A stretch of 64,000 bases of DNA from Rahnella aceris (GCF_011684115.1 NZ_JAADJV010000001.1:248001-312000); one strand, 5' to 3'. Shown: positions 19,263-29,188, counted from the stretch's first letter. Made by a program: numbers and translations. Notes: generated by a model from the letters alone, not told the origin.

Positions 19263-20522
19263 ATGGCTGATTCCAGTTCACCCCGTCGTTTTTCACGTAT
19301 TGATCGTCTTCCCCCTTATGTTTTCAACATTACCGCTGAACTGAAAATGGCCGCACGCCATCGTGGCGAAGACATTATCGATTTCAGTATGGGTAACCCT
19401 GACGGCCCGACACCGCCGCACATTGTGGAAAAACTGGTGCAGGTTGCGCAGCGTGAAGACACGCACGGTTACTCGACCTCACGCGGCATTCCGCGTCTGC
19501 GCCGTGCGATTTCCCGCTGGTATGCCGATCGTTATCAGGTAGAGATCGACCCTGAAAGTGAAGCTATCGTCACTATCGGTTCGAAAGAAGGGCTGGCACA
19601 TCTGATGCTGGCGACGCTCGATCACGGCGACACCGTTCTGGTGCCCAACCCAAGTTATCCGATCCACATTTATGGTGCCGTGATTGCCGGTGCGCAGGTG
19701 CGTTCTGTGCCGCTGGCTGAAGGTGTAGATTTCTTTGCCGAGCTGGAAAAAGCCATTCGCGAAACCATTCCGCGGCCGAAAATGATGATCCTCGGATTCC
19801 CGTCCAACCCGACGGCGCAGTGCGTGGAGCTGGATTTCTTCGAGCGCGTGGTGGCACTGGCTAAGCAATACAACGTGCTGGTGATCCACGATCTGGCGTA
19901 TGCCGACATCGTATACGACGGCTGGAAAGCGCCGTCAATCATGCAGGTGCCGGGTGCAAAAGACATTGCGGTGGAATTCTTCACGCTGTCGAAAAGTTAC
20001 AACATGGCGGGCTGGCGCATCGGTTTTATGGTCGGTAATCCTGAACTGGTCAGCGCGCTGGCGCGTATCAAAAGTTATCACGATTACGGCACCTTCACGC
20101 CGTTGCAGGTGGCGGCCATCGCGGCGCTGGAAGGGGATCAGCAATGCGTGAAAGACATTGCCGAGCAATATCGCCAGCGCCGTAACGTGCTGGTACGCGG
20201 GCTGCATGAAGCGGGCTGGATGGTGGAAAATCCGAAAGCGTCGATGTATGTCTGGGCAAAAATTCCGCCTGCATATGCGCATTTAGGGTCACTGGAATTC
20301 GCCAAACGTCTGCTGGCCGACGCTAAAGTTTGTGTGTCGCCGGGCATTGGTTTTGGTGATTACGGCGATACCCATGTGCGTTTCGCCCTGATCGAGAATC
20401 AGGACAGGATCCGCCAGGCGGTGCGCGGCATCAAAGCGATGTTCCGGGCAGACGGTTTGCTGCCACCGAAAAAAACGGCGGGTGAACCGCCTGTGGAGCC
20501 GGAACAGGCCGTTAACGAATAA
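19263..20522 (+). CDS. alaC: alanine transaminase AlaC
   Basis: A class I/II PLP aminotransferase making alanine from pyruvate and glutamate. It follows E. coli AlaC (YfdZ) very closely over 419 residues. Seen: [28 protein letters not shown], the SNPTAQ substrate/cofactor segment, [14 protein letters not shown], and the PLP lysine Lys244 in [15 protein letters not shown]. Start follows AGAGGAAATT. The 117-base leader contains two small hairpins (GGCCG-CGGCC, CGGAC-GTCCG). Adjacent to ypdA as in E. coli, where ypdC and fry genes also occur; these are absent here. Confidence 0.97.
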   Translation: MADSSSPRRFSRIDRLPPYVFNITAELKMAARHRGEDIIDFSMGNPDGPTPPHIVEKLVQVAQREDTHGYSTSRGIPRLRRAISRWYADRYQVEIDPESEAIVTIGSKEGLAHLMLATLDHGDTVLVPNPSYPIHIYGAVIAGAQVRSVPLAEGVDFFAELEKAIRETIPRPKMMILGFPSNPTAQCVELDFFERVVALAKQYNVLVIHDLAYADIVYDGWKAPSIMQVPGAKDIAVEFFTLSKSYNMAGWRIGFMVGNPELVSALARIKSYHDYGTFTPLQVAAIAALEGDQQCVKDIAEQYRQRRNVLVRGLHEAGWMVENPKASMYVWAKIPPAYAHLGSLEFAKRLLADAKVCVSPGIGFGDYGDTHVRFALIENQDRIRQAVRGIKAMFRADGLLPPKKTAGEPPVEPEQAVNE

Positions 20523-20550
20523 TATTCTGATGCGCTGAAAGCGATAAATG

Positions 20551-20586
20551 AAAGCCAGTCATTCAGATGACTGGCTTTTTTGTTTT
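20551..20586 (+). terminator. alaC terminator
   Basis: Perfect arms AAAGCCAGTCAT / ATGACTGGCTTT with a short loop and a T-rich tail, 30 bases after the stop. It faces the convergent AraC gene. Confidence 0.9.
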
Positions 20587-20602
20587 TATGCGGCCGGTTT
20601 GT

Positions 20603-21445
20603 TCAGCGAATATCGGCAGGCGAACAGCCAAAACGCTCTTTGAAGCGCAGGGAAAAACGCGAGCTGGCCCGATAACCGCAGGCATCCGCGATTTGCGAAA
20701 GATTCCAGCGCGTGGTTTGCAGCAGGGTGATCGCATGATGCATGCGGATATCCTGCAACAACGTGCGAAAACTGATTTGCTCTTCCACCAGACGCCTTCT
20801 CAGCGTGGCTTCGCTCATCGCCAGTTGCTGGCTGGCGCTGGCGGCCGTCCAGGCAAATTCCGGCGCGGCCGCCAGCAGGGCGGTAAGACGTGTACCGAGC
20901 GGTTCTGCGGCGCGCGGCATAAACAATATGCGGCGTTCTGCCAGCGCGATAAGTACGGCGGTCAGACGATTTCGCTGCACTGTATGACTGGCCGGATTGC
21001 CGATCCCGCGCAGGCAAAAATCGAGCGTATCGCGTAATTCGTCATCCAGCGGGAGAGTTTCAAACCCGTTCAGCGGCGACAGCGCAGTCAGAAGCCGGGC
21101 GTTATCGCGATAAAATTCCGCTACCAGCGCAGGTGAAAACCCCAGATACAGCGACGAGAAAAAACCGTTTGCCGCGTCCGGCGTTTTACTGACGTGCGCC
21201 AGCGTATGCTGCGACACCACGATCAGATGTTCCGAATTCCCAAGCTGCACCGACGTGCCGTTTTCATGGCGCAGCGCCAGCTGACCAGAATTCACCCGCA
21301 GCAGCGAAGGCTCAAAAAAACGAAAATTCGACACCTGATGAGGCTGTTGCAGATAAGGCTCGGCCCGTGAAAAAAGCCGGTCATGACTGACCGGCAATTT
21401 ATTTGGCAAAAGACTCACGGCGTGACTGTGCTGCTCAGAGGGCAT
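20603..21445 (-). CDS. AraC-family transcriptional regulator
   Basis: A 280-residue regulator. The C-terminal 100 residues form the AraC double helix-turn-helix (SASQQLAMSEATLRRRLVEE, then LSQIADACGYRASSRFSLRFKERFG). The N-terminal part is a cupin-like sensory domain without a recognisable ligand motif. It lies 21 bases downstream of the PEBP gene on the same strand and probably shares its transcript. E. coli has an AraC gene (ypdC) in this neighbourhood, but I cannot claim orthology. Confidence 0.88.
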   Translation of the reverse strand: MPSEQHSHAVSLLPNKLPVSHDRLFSRAEPYLQQPHQVSNFRFFEPSLLRVNSGQLALRHENGTSVQLGNSEHLIVVSQHTLAHVSKTPDAANGFFSSLYLGFSPALVAEFYRDNARLLTALSPLNGFETLPLDDELRDTLDFCLRGIGNPASHTVQRNRLTAVLIALAERRILFMPRAAEPLGTRLTALLAAAPEFAWTAASASQQLAMSEATLRRRLVEEQISFRTLLQDIRMHHAITLLQTTRWNLSQIADACGYRASSRFSLRFKERFGCSPADIR

Positions 21446-21466
21446 GGTTTCTCCTGCCTGCGGACT

Positions 21467-22093
21467 TTAATCCAGATTGGGATTTAACGTGTAGGTGCCG
21501 GTCAGGCTGGCCTGCGCCAGAACGTGACCTTCGATGGCCTGCAACACATCCGGGCCAAAGAATTTATCCTGCAAATCCAGTTTTTCAATGTCCAGCGCAT
21601 ACAGCGTAAATACGTAGTCATGCACCCGTTCATCGTTCCACGGCGGGCACGCGCCGTCGTAACCGTAATAGTCGCCGCCCATGTTTTCATCATCGCCAAA
21701 CCATGCGGTATAGCCGTTGATGCCATGACGCATTCCGGCACTGGCGGGCAGCGCGGGTTTGCCGTGCGGCGTCACGCTGTTGCTGTGACTGCCTGCGGCG
21801 ATTTCGCGAGCATCTGCCGGAATATCCACCAGCAGCCAGTGGAATAAATCGATGCGCGGCAGCGAAGCTGGCACCACTTTGCCTTCCTGATTCACGTCGT
21901 CCGGGCGGCCTGGTACGTGCGGATCCACACACACCAGCACAAACGAACGGGTATTTTCCGGCACATCACTCCACGCCAGGTGCGGGTTCTTATTATCGGA
22001 AAGTGCAATGTGGTTTTGGGTATCTTTCACGGCAAATGAAAACTCACCCGGAATAGGTGCACCGTTCTCAAAACTCTGGCTAATCAATTTCAT
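21467..22093 (-). CDS. YbhB/YbcL-type PEBP-family protein
   Basis: A phosphatidylethanolamine-binding-protein-like (Raf kinase inhibitor-like) protein. The ligand pocket motif is visible as VCVDPHVPGRPDD followed by LFHWLLVDIPADAREI and the GYDGACPPWNDERVHDYVFTLYALD block. The frame is open to 22114, but the ATG at 22093 (MKLISQSFENGAPIP) has GCGGAG before it and the family N-terminus, giving 208 residues. No signal peptide, so cytoplasmic. Function of bacterial PEBPs is poorly known. First gene of a likely two-gene operon with the AraC regulator. Confidence 0.9.
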   Translation of the reverse strand: MKLISQSFENGAPIPGEFSFAVKDTQNHIALSDNKNPHLAWSDVPENTRSFVLVCVDPHVPGRPDDVNQEGKVVPASLPRIDLFHWLLVDIPADAREIAAGSHSNSVTPHGKPALPASAGMRHGINGYTAWFGDDENMGGDYYGYDGACPPWNDERVHDYVFTLYALDIEKLDLQDKFFGPDVLQAIEGHVLAQASLTGTYTLNPNLD

Positions 22094-22334
22094 CGTAAAC
22101 TCCGCATCAGACAATGCTATTTCAGTGTGCGTTGATTATAAAGAGCGGTGCGGACAGACAGGGAACATCACCGGTCAAATTATTCACTTTTCCTGTCATT
22201 ATGAGCGGAAAGGTGAATGTCTGCCGCGTTTAATCCCTGTAGCGGGTATATCCACAAAGTCTGCGCAATTCCTTTCTATACTCAGGGCAATATTCCTGTT
22301 TTCCACACGTTATCCTCCGGCGAGGAAATTACTC

Positions 22335-22859
22335 ATGAAAACCCGTTATTCGCTGTCGCAGATCAGCCTGCACTGGGCGACGTTACTGATGATTATTCTG
22401 ACCTACACGGCGATGCTGACCCGTGATTATTTCCCTGAAGATAATCAGCCGCTGGTGCGTTTGCTGCATTTTAATTTCGGGATTTGTGTCTGGTTGCTGA
22501 TGTTTGTGCGCATTTTCCTGCGGACCCGCCATGCGACACCGGCGATCACGCCGCCCGTGCCGCGCTGGCAAAAAGCCGCGTCCCATGCAGTGCATGGGGT
22601 GTTATATCTGCTGTTTCTGTCGTTGCCGGTGCTGGGGATTTTGACGCTGGAGTTTGGCGGGCGGGAGTGGTTTTTATTCGGCTGGCCGGTGCCACAGTTT
22701 GTGACGCCGGATCCCGATGTCCGCCGCACGGTGAAAACGGCGCATGAGTTCCTGGCAAACTGCGGTTATTACCTGATTGGCCTGCACGCGCTGGCAGCGA
22801 TTTATCATCATTACTTGCGCAAAGATGACACCTTACTGCGCATGATGCCGGGAAAATAA
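22335..22859 (+). CDS. cybB: cytochrome b561
   Basis: A four-helix di-haem inner-membrane cytochrome; the E. coli protein is a superoxide:ubiquinone oxidoreductase. The haem-ligand histidines sit in ISLHWATLL, RLLHFNFGI, AASHAVHGVLYL and LIGLHALAAIYHHYL. The C-terminal RKDDTLLRMMP motif is shared with E. coli CybB. The ATG at 22335 follows CGAGGAAATT and gives 174 residues; the open frame upstream to 22008 has no support. Either CybB or its paralogue YodB-type would be acceptable. Confidence 0.9.
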   Translation: MKTRYSLSQISLHWATLLMIILTYTAMLTRDYFPEDNQPLVRLLHFNFGICVWLLMFVRIFLRTRHATPAITPPVPRWQKAASHAVHGVLYLLFLSLPVLGILTLEFGGREWFLFGWPVPQFVTPDPDVRRTVKTAHEFLANCGYYLIGLHALAAIYHHYLRKDDTLLRMMPGK

Positions 22860-22866
22860 AGCGGGA

Positions 22867-22892
22867 TTCACCGGCAGAAATCTGCCGGTGAA
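22867..22892. terminator. hairpin between convergent cybB and DUF4153 genes
   Basis: A perfect 11-base stem (TTCACCGGCAG / CTGCCGGTGAA) with a four-base loop lies in the 42-base gap. There is no T run, so termination would be weak or factor-dependent. Confidence 0.5.
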
Positions 22893-22901
22893 GGGAGGCG
22901 G

Positions 22902-24707
22902 TTATTCTTCGTCGTGTTTGTAATGAATGACCCGGCGTTTACCGTCAATCTGTACGTCAGCCCATTTACGCGTTACCGGTTTGACCTCGCCGTTGCGCAG
23001 GGCAGTGATCAGCGCAGGGTTATCCTTTTCTTCATACAGATAAAGTTCTCCCGTTTGCGCCCATTTCCCGGCCTGTCTGGCGTAAATACGGCAGTTGACG
23101 GAAGGCGTATCCAGCGTATTACAGAGGAAAACTTCTTTCTGCCGGTCGTTGTTTAAATCCAGCGTATTAACGATACACGCGCCCTGCAGGCTGTGACAGT
23201 CGCGCAGTGTGTTGCGGTATTCATCCAACTGCGGCAGGTTTTTCCACCAGGTGTCGTCGGGGGATACCGCGCCTTTCGCGAGCTGAATCATCTTCTTAGC
23301 ATCTTCCACGCGATAATTTTCCGCCAGTGCAGCATGCTCTTTATCATCGTAAGCGCCCCAGCGTGATGTCTGCGCGATCATATTTTTCAGTGTGACCTGC
23401 AGGCGCGGATCGGCAGTAAACGCGGGGTGTTGTTGCAGCGCTGTCAGCGCCTCGTTGCCACGGCGACCGGTATCGAAACGCAGCATCTTCAGATCGAAAT
23501 CCTTCGCCTGCGTTTTGCCGCTGTCGAGTCGCGCAATCTGATTGTTGACGCTGATACGGTAAGGATCGAGCAGCGGGCTGTTGGCCGCCATCAACAGAAT
23601 GACCACCAGCAGCGACAACGGCTTATTGAATTGGGTAATACGCGGCAGCCAGTCCGGGCGTTTATCGATCACCGAAAAACTGTAGCAAAGGGCGGCGATC
23701 AGCGTCACGCTGATCACCAGCACCGCCCACAGACGTTGCGGCGTCCAGCCGTATTGCGAAACGCGCAGGCCGGTGGAATACAGCGCCAGCACGGCATACA
23801 CCGGCAGCAGTAAAATCGCCGCATTCACCAGCAAACGGATCGCCCGCGGATACGGTTTTTCAGCGTGATCGGTTTCGCGTACCACGTTAACCAGCAGCAG
23901 AATGCCGAGCGCCATGGTGGTCAGCAAACTGGCTGCGGACCAGGCTTGCGATAACACCGTCAGGCCGGTGAACGGCAGGGCGAACAGGAAAATCAGCGCA
24001 ACGAACGCCACCAGCGGCAGCAAGCCTTTGAGAATAAAACGGATGATATTGCGGGTGGTATTCATCAGCGCCGGTTGCGTGCGGCAGGTGACGATACTGA
24101 TGCCCAGCAGCAGGCCGAACACCAGATGCATAAACAGCGGCGTATCGAAAAACAGCTCATGGAAATATTCAATGCCGATCACCCGGAACAGCCCGGCACA
24201 TAATGCCATCACGCCAACGGCCAGCAGCATCATCAGCAAGGTCAGCATGGCGCACAGCGTATTCTGGCTGTAGCAGGCGGAAAGGTTGGCGTAACGGTAA
24301 CGGCTTTCTGCCGGGAACGCCTGCACCTGCAGCCACGGCAAAACAAAAAAGACCAGCAGCGTCAGCGACAGGTTAAACGGCACCATCACGCTGTCCCCGG
24401 ACGTTGCCGCGATATTGCTTTTCGCCCAGGCTGCCATGCCCGCCAGTAACAGGATGAGTAACCCCGTTCCGCCCCAGAACCGGCGATCACCAGGCTGTAC
24501 TACTGACAGAGAAATCAGCACCGGTAATGTTAATGCCATAGTCTGGCCGTAAATATTATGAGAGAACCCGGCATATCTGATGGCCGCGTGATCTGAAAAG
24601 AAGTAATACAGCAGGAACCCCTGCAACAGGCAAATCGCAAGGATTAACCAGCGGGTGGGAACGGGCAGAGGCGGCATCGCGCGACCTGCTCTGTTGAACT
24701 GAGACAT
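22902..24707 (-). CDS. DUF4153-family membrane protein
   Basis: A 601-residue membrane protein of unknown function. About eleven to twelve hydrophobic segments fill the first 400 residues (for example WLILAICLLQGFLLYYFF and LSLLVVILLMAANSPLL). A soluble C-terminal third follows, containing a segment (CIVNTLDLNNDRQKEVFLC) that resembles a VCBS/EF-like DxNxDxxxE calcium site. The frame runs up to 24842, but the ATG at 24707 (MSQFNRAGRAMPP) has GGAGAG at proper distance. DUF4153 assignment is from overall layout and hydrophobic pattern. Confidence 0.75.
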   Translation of the reverse strand: MSQFNRAGRAMPPLPVPTRWLILAICLLQGFLLYYFFSDHAAIRYAGFSHNIYGQTMALTLPVLISLSVVQPGDRRFWGGTGLLILLLAGMAAWAKSNIAATSGDSVMVPFNLSLTLLVFFVLPWLQVQAFPAESRYRYANLSACYSQNTLCAMLTLLMMLLAVGVMALCAGLFRVIGIEYFHELFFDTPLFMHLVFGLLLGISIVTCRTQPALMNTTRNIIRFILKGLLPLVAFVALIFLFALPFTGLTVLSQAWSAASLLTTMALGILLLVNVVRETDHAEKPYPRAIRLLVNAAILLLPVYAVLALYSTGLRVSQYGWTPQRLWAVLVISVTLIAALCYSFSVIDKRPDWLPRITQFNKPLSLLVVILLMAANSPLLDPYRISVNNQIARLDSGKTQAKDFDLKMLRFDTGRRGNEALTALQQHPAFTADPRLQVTLKNMIAQTSRWGAYDDKEHAALAENYRVEDAKKMIQLAKGAVSPDDTWWKNLPQLDEYRNTLRDCHSLQGACIVNTLDLNNDRQKEVFLCNTLDTPSVNCRIYARQAGKWAQTGELYLYEEKDNPALITALRNGEVKPVTRKWADVQIDGKRRVIHYKHDEE

Positions 24708-24895
24708 CCGTGACTCTCCGAAAGTGTAAGAGGACATGTTGTTAAAAACGCATGCCAGTGTAGAGGGTTCCGGCTTCCGGTGCAGAAAACTCTTCACCTG
24801 AGCGGCCTCAGCGTTTTGTGAGCGACCCTTCATAACTGGCAAAATCAGCGGCAGTCACTAGGCTTATGGACTGGATGGAGAATTTCGAGGTGAAA

Positions 24896-25354
24896 ATGGC
24901 AGAACATGAACTGAAAGAAAAGCGCATTGAAATTGTTAAGAATTTCTACGCCAAACTGGATCAGGCAGATGCCTCTTTACTGGATCTCTTTGCTGAAGAT
25001 GTGGTGCTGTTTTTTCCAAAATTTGGCACCGCGCAGGGAAAGTCTTCACTGGGGGAACTGGGTAAACGCTTTGCGCTTGAAATCGACAAGATCCAACATA
25101 TTCAGAACGCTTTCCGCTTTCTGAGTGACGGAGATGCCATTGTGCTGGAAGGGCAGATGCGCGGCGTGATGCAAAACGGTGACCGCTGGCCGACGTCCGA
25201 AGTCGGCAGCCATCATTTCTGCACTGTCTTTGTCTTTGAAGATTTGCTGATCAAACGGCTGAGCATTTATCTCGATCCGGACTTTAATCTTGAGGATAAA
25301 AAGCGGGTGAATAATTACCGGCAGGTGATGAAAAGCGAGGAAAGCAAAACCTGA
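24896..25354 (+). CDS. SnoaL-like / nuclear-transport-factor-2 fold protein
   Basis: A 152-residue small protein of the SnoaL-like NTF2 superfamily. The pattern is typical: N-terminal helix EIVKNFYAKLDQADASLLDLFAEDVVLFFPKFGT, a middle sheet with FRFLSDGDAIVLEGQMRG, and the end IKRLSIYLDPDF. Members may be isomerases or ligand-binding proteins; the substrate is unknown. The frame opens at 24866, but the ATG at 24896 (MAEHELKEK) is preceded by CGAGGTG and is preferred. It stands alone between the DUF4153 gene (divergent) and csgG (convergent). Confidence 0.75.
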   Translation: MAEHELKEKRIEIVKNFYAKLDQADASLLDLFAEDVVLFFPKFGTAQGKSSLGELGKRFALEIDKIQHIQNAFRFLSDGDAIVLEGQMRGVMQNGDRWPTSEVGSHHFCTVFVFEDLLIKRLSIYLDPDFNLEDKKRVNNYRQVMKSEESKT

Positions 25355-25364
25355 GATTGTCGGA

Positions 25365-25405
25365 TAAAAAAAGAAGGGAAACCGTTTCAACCCACGGTTC
25401 CCCTT
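25365..25405 (-). terminator. csgDEFG operon terminator
   Basis: On the minus strand AAGGGGAACCG pairs imperfectly with CGGTTTCCCTT across a ten-base loop and is followed by TCTTTTTTT, just behind csgG. Confidence 0.75.
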
Positions 25406-25421
25406 CGCCAACTGCCTCTCA

Positions 25422-26255
25422 TCAGGATTCGGCAGGGACAATGTTGTTCTTATAGCGTTGCAGAATGGGTGAGTTGATCTCCGACGGGTTTTGCAACTGC
25501 CACAGGTTACGTTCGATACCGTCATTTACCAGATAAATCACGCCGGATTCAATCGCCGACATCAGGCATAACATCACAGGCTCATTGGTGGTGTAGCCCA
25601 GTTCGCCTTCCAGCAACCGCTGATAATCGATAAAGCGGAACACCCCGGCCTGCACTTCATACGACAAAATCGTTTTGCTGGTATTTACGGAAGATAAAAC
25701 CTCGCCGGTATTGACGTCGACAGCGCGCAGGTTCACGGCTATCTGGTCCAGCTGGTATTGCGTACTGGCACCGATACCGAAATACCGCGCCCCCACGCCG
25801 CCTGATTTCACATTACTTTCGTAACCGATTATCGAGCCTTCAATCAGAATATTCGCTGCCACCAGCGAGGAAAGTGGCCGCTGATTATTGATCGCGACAC
25901 TGCCATTTTCCTGCGCGGCACGGATAATTTTGCGTTCGTTCAGCAGGTTTTGCAGCCCCTGACGTTCCAGCGGGATAAACCATTTTGAATCTTTGAGTGC
26001 CGATACCAGCATCGCTGTGGCGCTTTGTGGCACGGCGGTCGAGAAGTTACTGGCCGGATACGGTTTGAACTGGCCCGTTTCATCCTGAATGTTATAGACC
26101 GACACAAAAATCCGGCCCTGCGGCGAAGGCAAATGCGTCAGATCGGTATAGCTTGGCGCCCGGGGCAATAATGTCGGTCTTGCGGCTTCTTTCGGTGCTG
26201 CTGTGAGGCACCCGCTCAACACAAAAACTGCGATGAGTAATAAATAGCTGCGCAT
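25422..26255 (-). CDS. csgG: curli secretion channel CsgG
   Basis: The outer-membrane lipoprotein that assembles as a nonamer and exports curli subunits. The lipobox LSGC puts the acylated Cys at residue 16. The remainder follows E. coli CsgG: RIFVSVYNIQDETGQFKPYPASNFSTAVPQ (constriction region Tyr/Asn/Phe), GGVGARYFGIGASTQYQLDQI and the C-terminal helix. 277 residues, the family length. Last gene of csgDEFG. Confidence 0.98.
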   Translation of the reverse strand: MRSYLLLIAVFVLSGCLTAAPKEAARPTLLPRAPSYTDLTHLPSPQGRIFVSVYNIQDETGQFKPYPASNFSTAVPQSATAMLVSALKDSKWFIPLERQGLQNLLNERKIIRAAQENGSVAINNQRPLSSLVAANILIEGSIIGYESNVKSGGVGARYFGIGASTQYQLDQIAVNLRAVDVNTGEVLSSVNTSKTILSYEVQAGVFRFIDYQRLLEGELGYTTNEPVMLCLMSAIESGVIYLVNDGIERNLWQLQNPSEINSPILQRYKNNIVPAES

Positions 26256-26287
26256 GATGTCGTTCCTGTTTTTATTGATCGTCGGAA

Positions 26288-26713
26288 TCAGTTGGTGGTG
26301 GCGGACAAACCCTGAACCTGAATAGTGGAAATTTTACCGGTCTTGCGGTCAGTGACATTCATCACCAGCTGTCCGTCGGTATTCTGGATATCCACGATAA
26401 AGTCCTGTGTTACCAGCCGCCCCGGTTTTCCCTGATTGACGTTGCCCATCAGGCTGCCCAGCAATTGTGACTGAATCGAGGCGGTGAAATTGTCCAGTGC
26501 AGACGTCGAGGTGGACCCGAAGTCATACGCATCGGGGTCTTTATAGGAGTTTTGCGCCTGAGCTTCGTTGAGCAGAAACGCGCCATTATTCGGGTTGCCG
26601 CCGAAATTCGGGTTGATGAACTGGAAAACCATATTGCCGCCCCAGGAAACCGGGGACGCCGTCAGCAATGCCAGCAGCATGACTGAACGCGAAGCTGAGA
26701 CTGGAATATTCAC
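26288..26713 (-). CDS. csgF: curli assembly factor CsgF
   Basis: A secreted accessory protein that caps CsgG and couples CsgB nucleation to the cell surface. The mature N-terminus after the signal peptide ([22 protein letters not shown]) contains the CsgG-binding stretch, and the rest matches E. coli CsgF. An ATG lies upstream at 26752, but the GTG at 26713 ([13 protein letters not shown]) has AAGGAGAG before it and gives 141 residues, so GTG is the chosen start. Confidence 0.95.
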   Translation of the reverse strand: MNIPVSASRSVMLLALLTASPVSWGGNMVFQFINPNFGGNPNNGAFLLNEAQAQNSYKDPDAYDFGSTSTSALDNFTASIQSQLLGSLMGNVNQGKPGRLVTQDFIVDIQNTDGQLVMNVTDRKTGKISTIQVQGLSATTN

Positions 26714-26738
26714 GATGCTCTCCTTAAGAGGCTGTGCA

Positions 26739-27134
26739 TTAAAATTCGTCATGGGCGAGATCCCCGGTGCCCAGTAACGCTTTGTCTAATTGCCGCCGTG
26801 ATAACGCTTCGGTTACACCGGCAATGGCGGTATCGACGTCCTTATTAAAATTGCGCCGGTTGGGAAACAGCAAAGTCTGATACAGGGTGTCCTGACCTAT
26901 TTTTATGGTGATCCAGCTCCCCCAGCGGGCGCTGGGCCTTTCTGAAATGGTGATGGTTTCCGGGTAGTTCTGTTCCCATTTGCCGGTAAAGCCACGGTAA
27001 AAATCGTGGCCGACCGATGTCACGGTTCTGTCGGTGATAAGCCCCGGGTCTTTTATATCCGCAGCCTGAACATGCAGGCAGGTGGCGCATAACAGCGCCA
27101 GCCAGAGCCAGAAGCCCTTTATGCAAATAGTCAT
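26739..27134 (-). CDS. csgE: curli chaperone/adaptor CsgE
   Basis: A periplasmic adaptor that brings CsgA to CsgG and blocks its premature folding. Signal peptide ([15 protein letters not shown]) then a mature part with the conserved [22 protein letters not shown] and [23 protein letters not shown]. The ATG at 27134 (MTICIKGFW) gives 131 residues and lies four bases after the csgD stop; the open frame upstream overlaps csgD and is not used. Confidence 0.96.
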   Translation of the reverse strand: MTICIKGFWLWLALLCATCLHVQAADIKDPGLITDRTVTSVGHDFYRGFTGKWEQNYPETITISERPSARWGSWITIKIGQDTLYQTLLFPNRRNFNKDVDTAIAGVTEALSRRQLDKALLGTGDLAHDEF

Positions 27135-27138
27135 GATG

Positions 27139-27789
27139 TCAGCGCTTGAGATTGTCATTCGCCCAGGACGCCGCCTGGGTACGGTTTTTAACCGAGATTT
27201 TTCTAAATAAATTATAGAGATGCGTCTTGACGGTGTTCTCGCTGATAAACAGCAAACGCGCGATTTCCGTGTTCGAGGCGCCCACACGTAACTTATTGAG
27301 GATCTCTTTTTCACGATGGGTCAGGCCGGTTTCTTCTGAGTGAAGATGACGGAAAGCACCGGACTGATTGATCAGGTAACTGGCGAAGCCCTGAGAGAAG
27401 TAACATTCTCCGCGGATCACGCTTCTGATCCCTTCCACCAGATGTTCTTCGTCAGTGGAGAGATAAAAAACGGCGCTGATCCCCGGCCAGGTTTCAATTT
27501 CCCGAAAATGATAATTATCAGGTGTGTTTAATAATAATAACTTCACGTTGTCGTGATAGCGGTTAATAGCTGTTTGCCACAGTTCAATTGTCCGGCGATC
27601 GGCTTCCATCATATCGAAGAGAATTAATGCCTGTTGAAGCGCCTGATCCTCAAGTGATTTATGGATATTATGCAGCCGGGTATTGACACAAAGTTGCTGT
27701 TTTAATTGTTGCAATAAAGCACTGGCTTGTAATGATGGTTTGGTCACTAATAAAAGAATATTATTATTGATTGCTGCTTCATTACTCAT
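27139..27789 (-). CDS. csgD: biofilm master regulator CsgD
   Basis: The LuxR/FixJ-type activator of curli and cellulose genes. An N-terminal degenerate receiver domain (LLLVTKPSLQASALLQQLKQQL, LFDMMEADRRTIELW) is followed by the LuxR helix-turn-helix (LTHREKEILNKLRVGASNTEIARLLFISENTVKTHLYNLF, residues about 150-190). 216 residues as in E. coli. First gene of csgDEFG, divergent from csgBAC across 871 bases. Confidence 0.98.
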   Translation of the reverse strand: MSNEAAINNNILLLVTKPSLQASALLQQLKQQLCVNTRLHNIHKSLEDQALQQALILFDMMEADRRTIELWQTAINRYHDNVKLLLLNTPDNYHFREIETWPGISAVFYLSTDEEHLVEGIRSVIRGECYFSQGFASYLINQSGAFRHLHSEETGLTHREKEILNKLRVGASNTEIARLLFISENTVKTHLYNLFRKISVKNRTQAASWANDNLKR

Positions 27790-28660
27790 AATGAAACCCT
27801 GCCCTGATTTTTATAGCCACAGTCTGCCACTGCCTGAATATTGAAAAGGCACGGAATAGACTGAGATTTTATTTTGCTAAATCTATAGCTGTATGTTTGC
27901 TGTGCATATCTGAAAGTAGCAAATATTCACAACCTGAGGCACATAATATTTTCAGGTGGTTTATGTGCGGTACTGACTCAATTTAGCTTTTGGTTTACCT
28001 TACGCAAGGCTTATTTATGTTTCAAAATGTAACTGAAAATGTATAAAGCTTTCCTTATGTATTCCGGGAAATTAAATTCCGCCCTATTAAAGAGGGCTTA
28101 AGTAATAAATTTACACTATCTTAACGTTTGGCCTTGTTAAGACAGCATATTTGTCAGATAGCGCTGCGAATTAAGGGGGCTCAAACACCAGCCGGCTGCG
28201 TATTTCGCCTTAAATAACTCAAACTGGTTTATCTTTTCGTATTGATTTTACTTAGGTGAGCACATCTGCAGGCTTCTTTATGCCCTGTTAAACCGCGCCG
28301 CAAGGCAGCGGGAAGGCATTTTTAAGCGACTGTTAAGGGGTGGAAATGTGCGGGGGATCTCTTTTAGGGCTGTTTTAGTTTCAGAGAGAATTAAGAATAG
28401 TTGCATTTGTGTGATTATTTAAAACGGTTTGCTCTGTAACTTTAGGATTAATGCCATGGGTTGATTAGCCGTGCTGACCTTTTACTGAGACGCGCTGGTC
28501 AATCCGTATGATAAATACCGCCTCATGCTTTTTGATGACGTCTGAAATTAAAATACGACGAGCGGGTGAGTTCCTTATTTTGAGCAAACACCATAATCAA
28601 TTCGTCAGCAGCAATTAGCCGGTAAGCAAAGTGTGGTGCCGGTATATACAGGGTGACGAA
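27790..28660. other. csgD-csgB divergent regulatory region
   Basis: 871 AT-rich bases with no convincing gene, longer than the 755 or so bases of E. coli. It holds both curli promoters. Visible structures are a hairpin GCCCT-N7-AGGGC at 28081-28097, an inverted repeat CTTAAC-N10-GTTAAG at 28120-28141 and a CsgD-like site at 28563. In E. coli this region binds many regulators (OmpR, IHF, H-NS, CpxR, MlrA); I could not place those sites with confidence. Confidence 0.7.
28563..28573 (+). promoter_or_regulatory. candidate CsgD-binding site upstream of csgB
   Basis: CGGGTGAGTTC matches the reported CsgD site CGGGKGAGNKA at ten of eleven positions and lies about 90 bases before the csgB start, where CsgD acts in E. 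coli and Salmonella. Confidence 0.5.
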
Positions 28661-29149
28661 ATGAAAAAGACTTTATTGACCCTGGCGTTACTTTCAACCT
28701 CCTGGGGCATTCATGCACAGCAATTTGATATGGCCTATCCGGAAATGAATTCTGAGGTGCCGGATCAGATTTTTGCTGGCGTAAGGAATTCATCGGGGAA
28801 TTCGTCAGTGATTTATCAGAACGGTAATAACAATCTGGCCACCACTTATCAGACGGGTTCTGGAAATTCCGGCGTTATCCGTCAGTCCGGGTCAGAGAAT
28901 ACTGCGCTGGTGAATCAGCGAGGTAATGGAAATAACGCGGATATATCCCAAAGCGGCAGTGATAATTTCGCCTACGTATCGCAAACCGGTGGCGGGGATG
29001 CATCCATTACGCAACAGAATTTTGGCAATACCGCATACATTCTGCAAAAAGGCCGGAGTGTGACGGAAATTCGCCAGAATGGTACGAACCAGAGCAGCGG
29101 CGTCGTGCAAAATTCGTCAGGAATGGCGATTAGAGTGACACAGCATTAA
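28661..29149 (+). CDS. csgB: curli nucleator CsgB
   Basis: The minor curlin that is anchored at the surface and templates CsgA fibre growth. Signal peptide (MKKTLLTLALLSTSWGIHAQQ) followed by five imperfect curlin repeats of the form ...Q.G..N.A...Q (for example SVIYQNGNNNLATTYQ, TALVNQRGNGNNADISQ), the last (SVTEIRQNGTNQSSGVVQ) being degenerate as expected for CsgB. The ATG at 28661 follows CAGGGTGACGA. 162 residues. First gene of csgBA(C). Confidence 0.96.
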   Translation: MKKTLLTLALLSTSWGIHAQQFDMAYPEMNSEVPDQIFAGVRNSSGNSSVIYQNGNNNLATTYQTGSGNSGVIRQSGSENTALVNQRGNGNNADISQSGSDNFAYVSQTGGGDASITQQNFGNTAYILQKGRSVTEIRQNGTNQSSGVVQNSSGMAIRVTQH

Positions 29150-29188
29150 CACACCAAACATCCGATATTAAACCAATGGGGTAGCATC

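Noticed and set aside
22008..22334. A longer N-terminus for the cytochrome b561 gene
   Set aside because: The family N-terminus begins at the ATG at 22335, which has its own ribosome site; the upstream part is non-coding in character.
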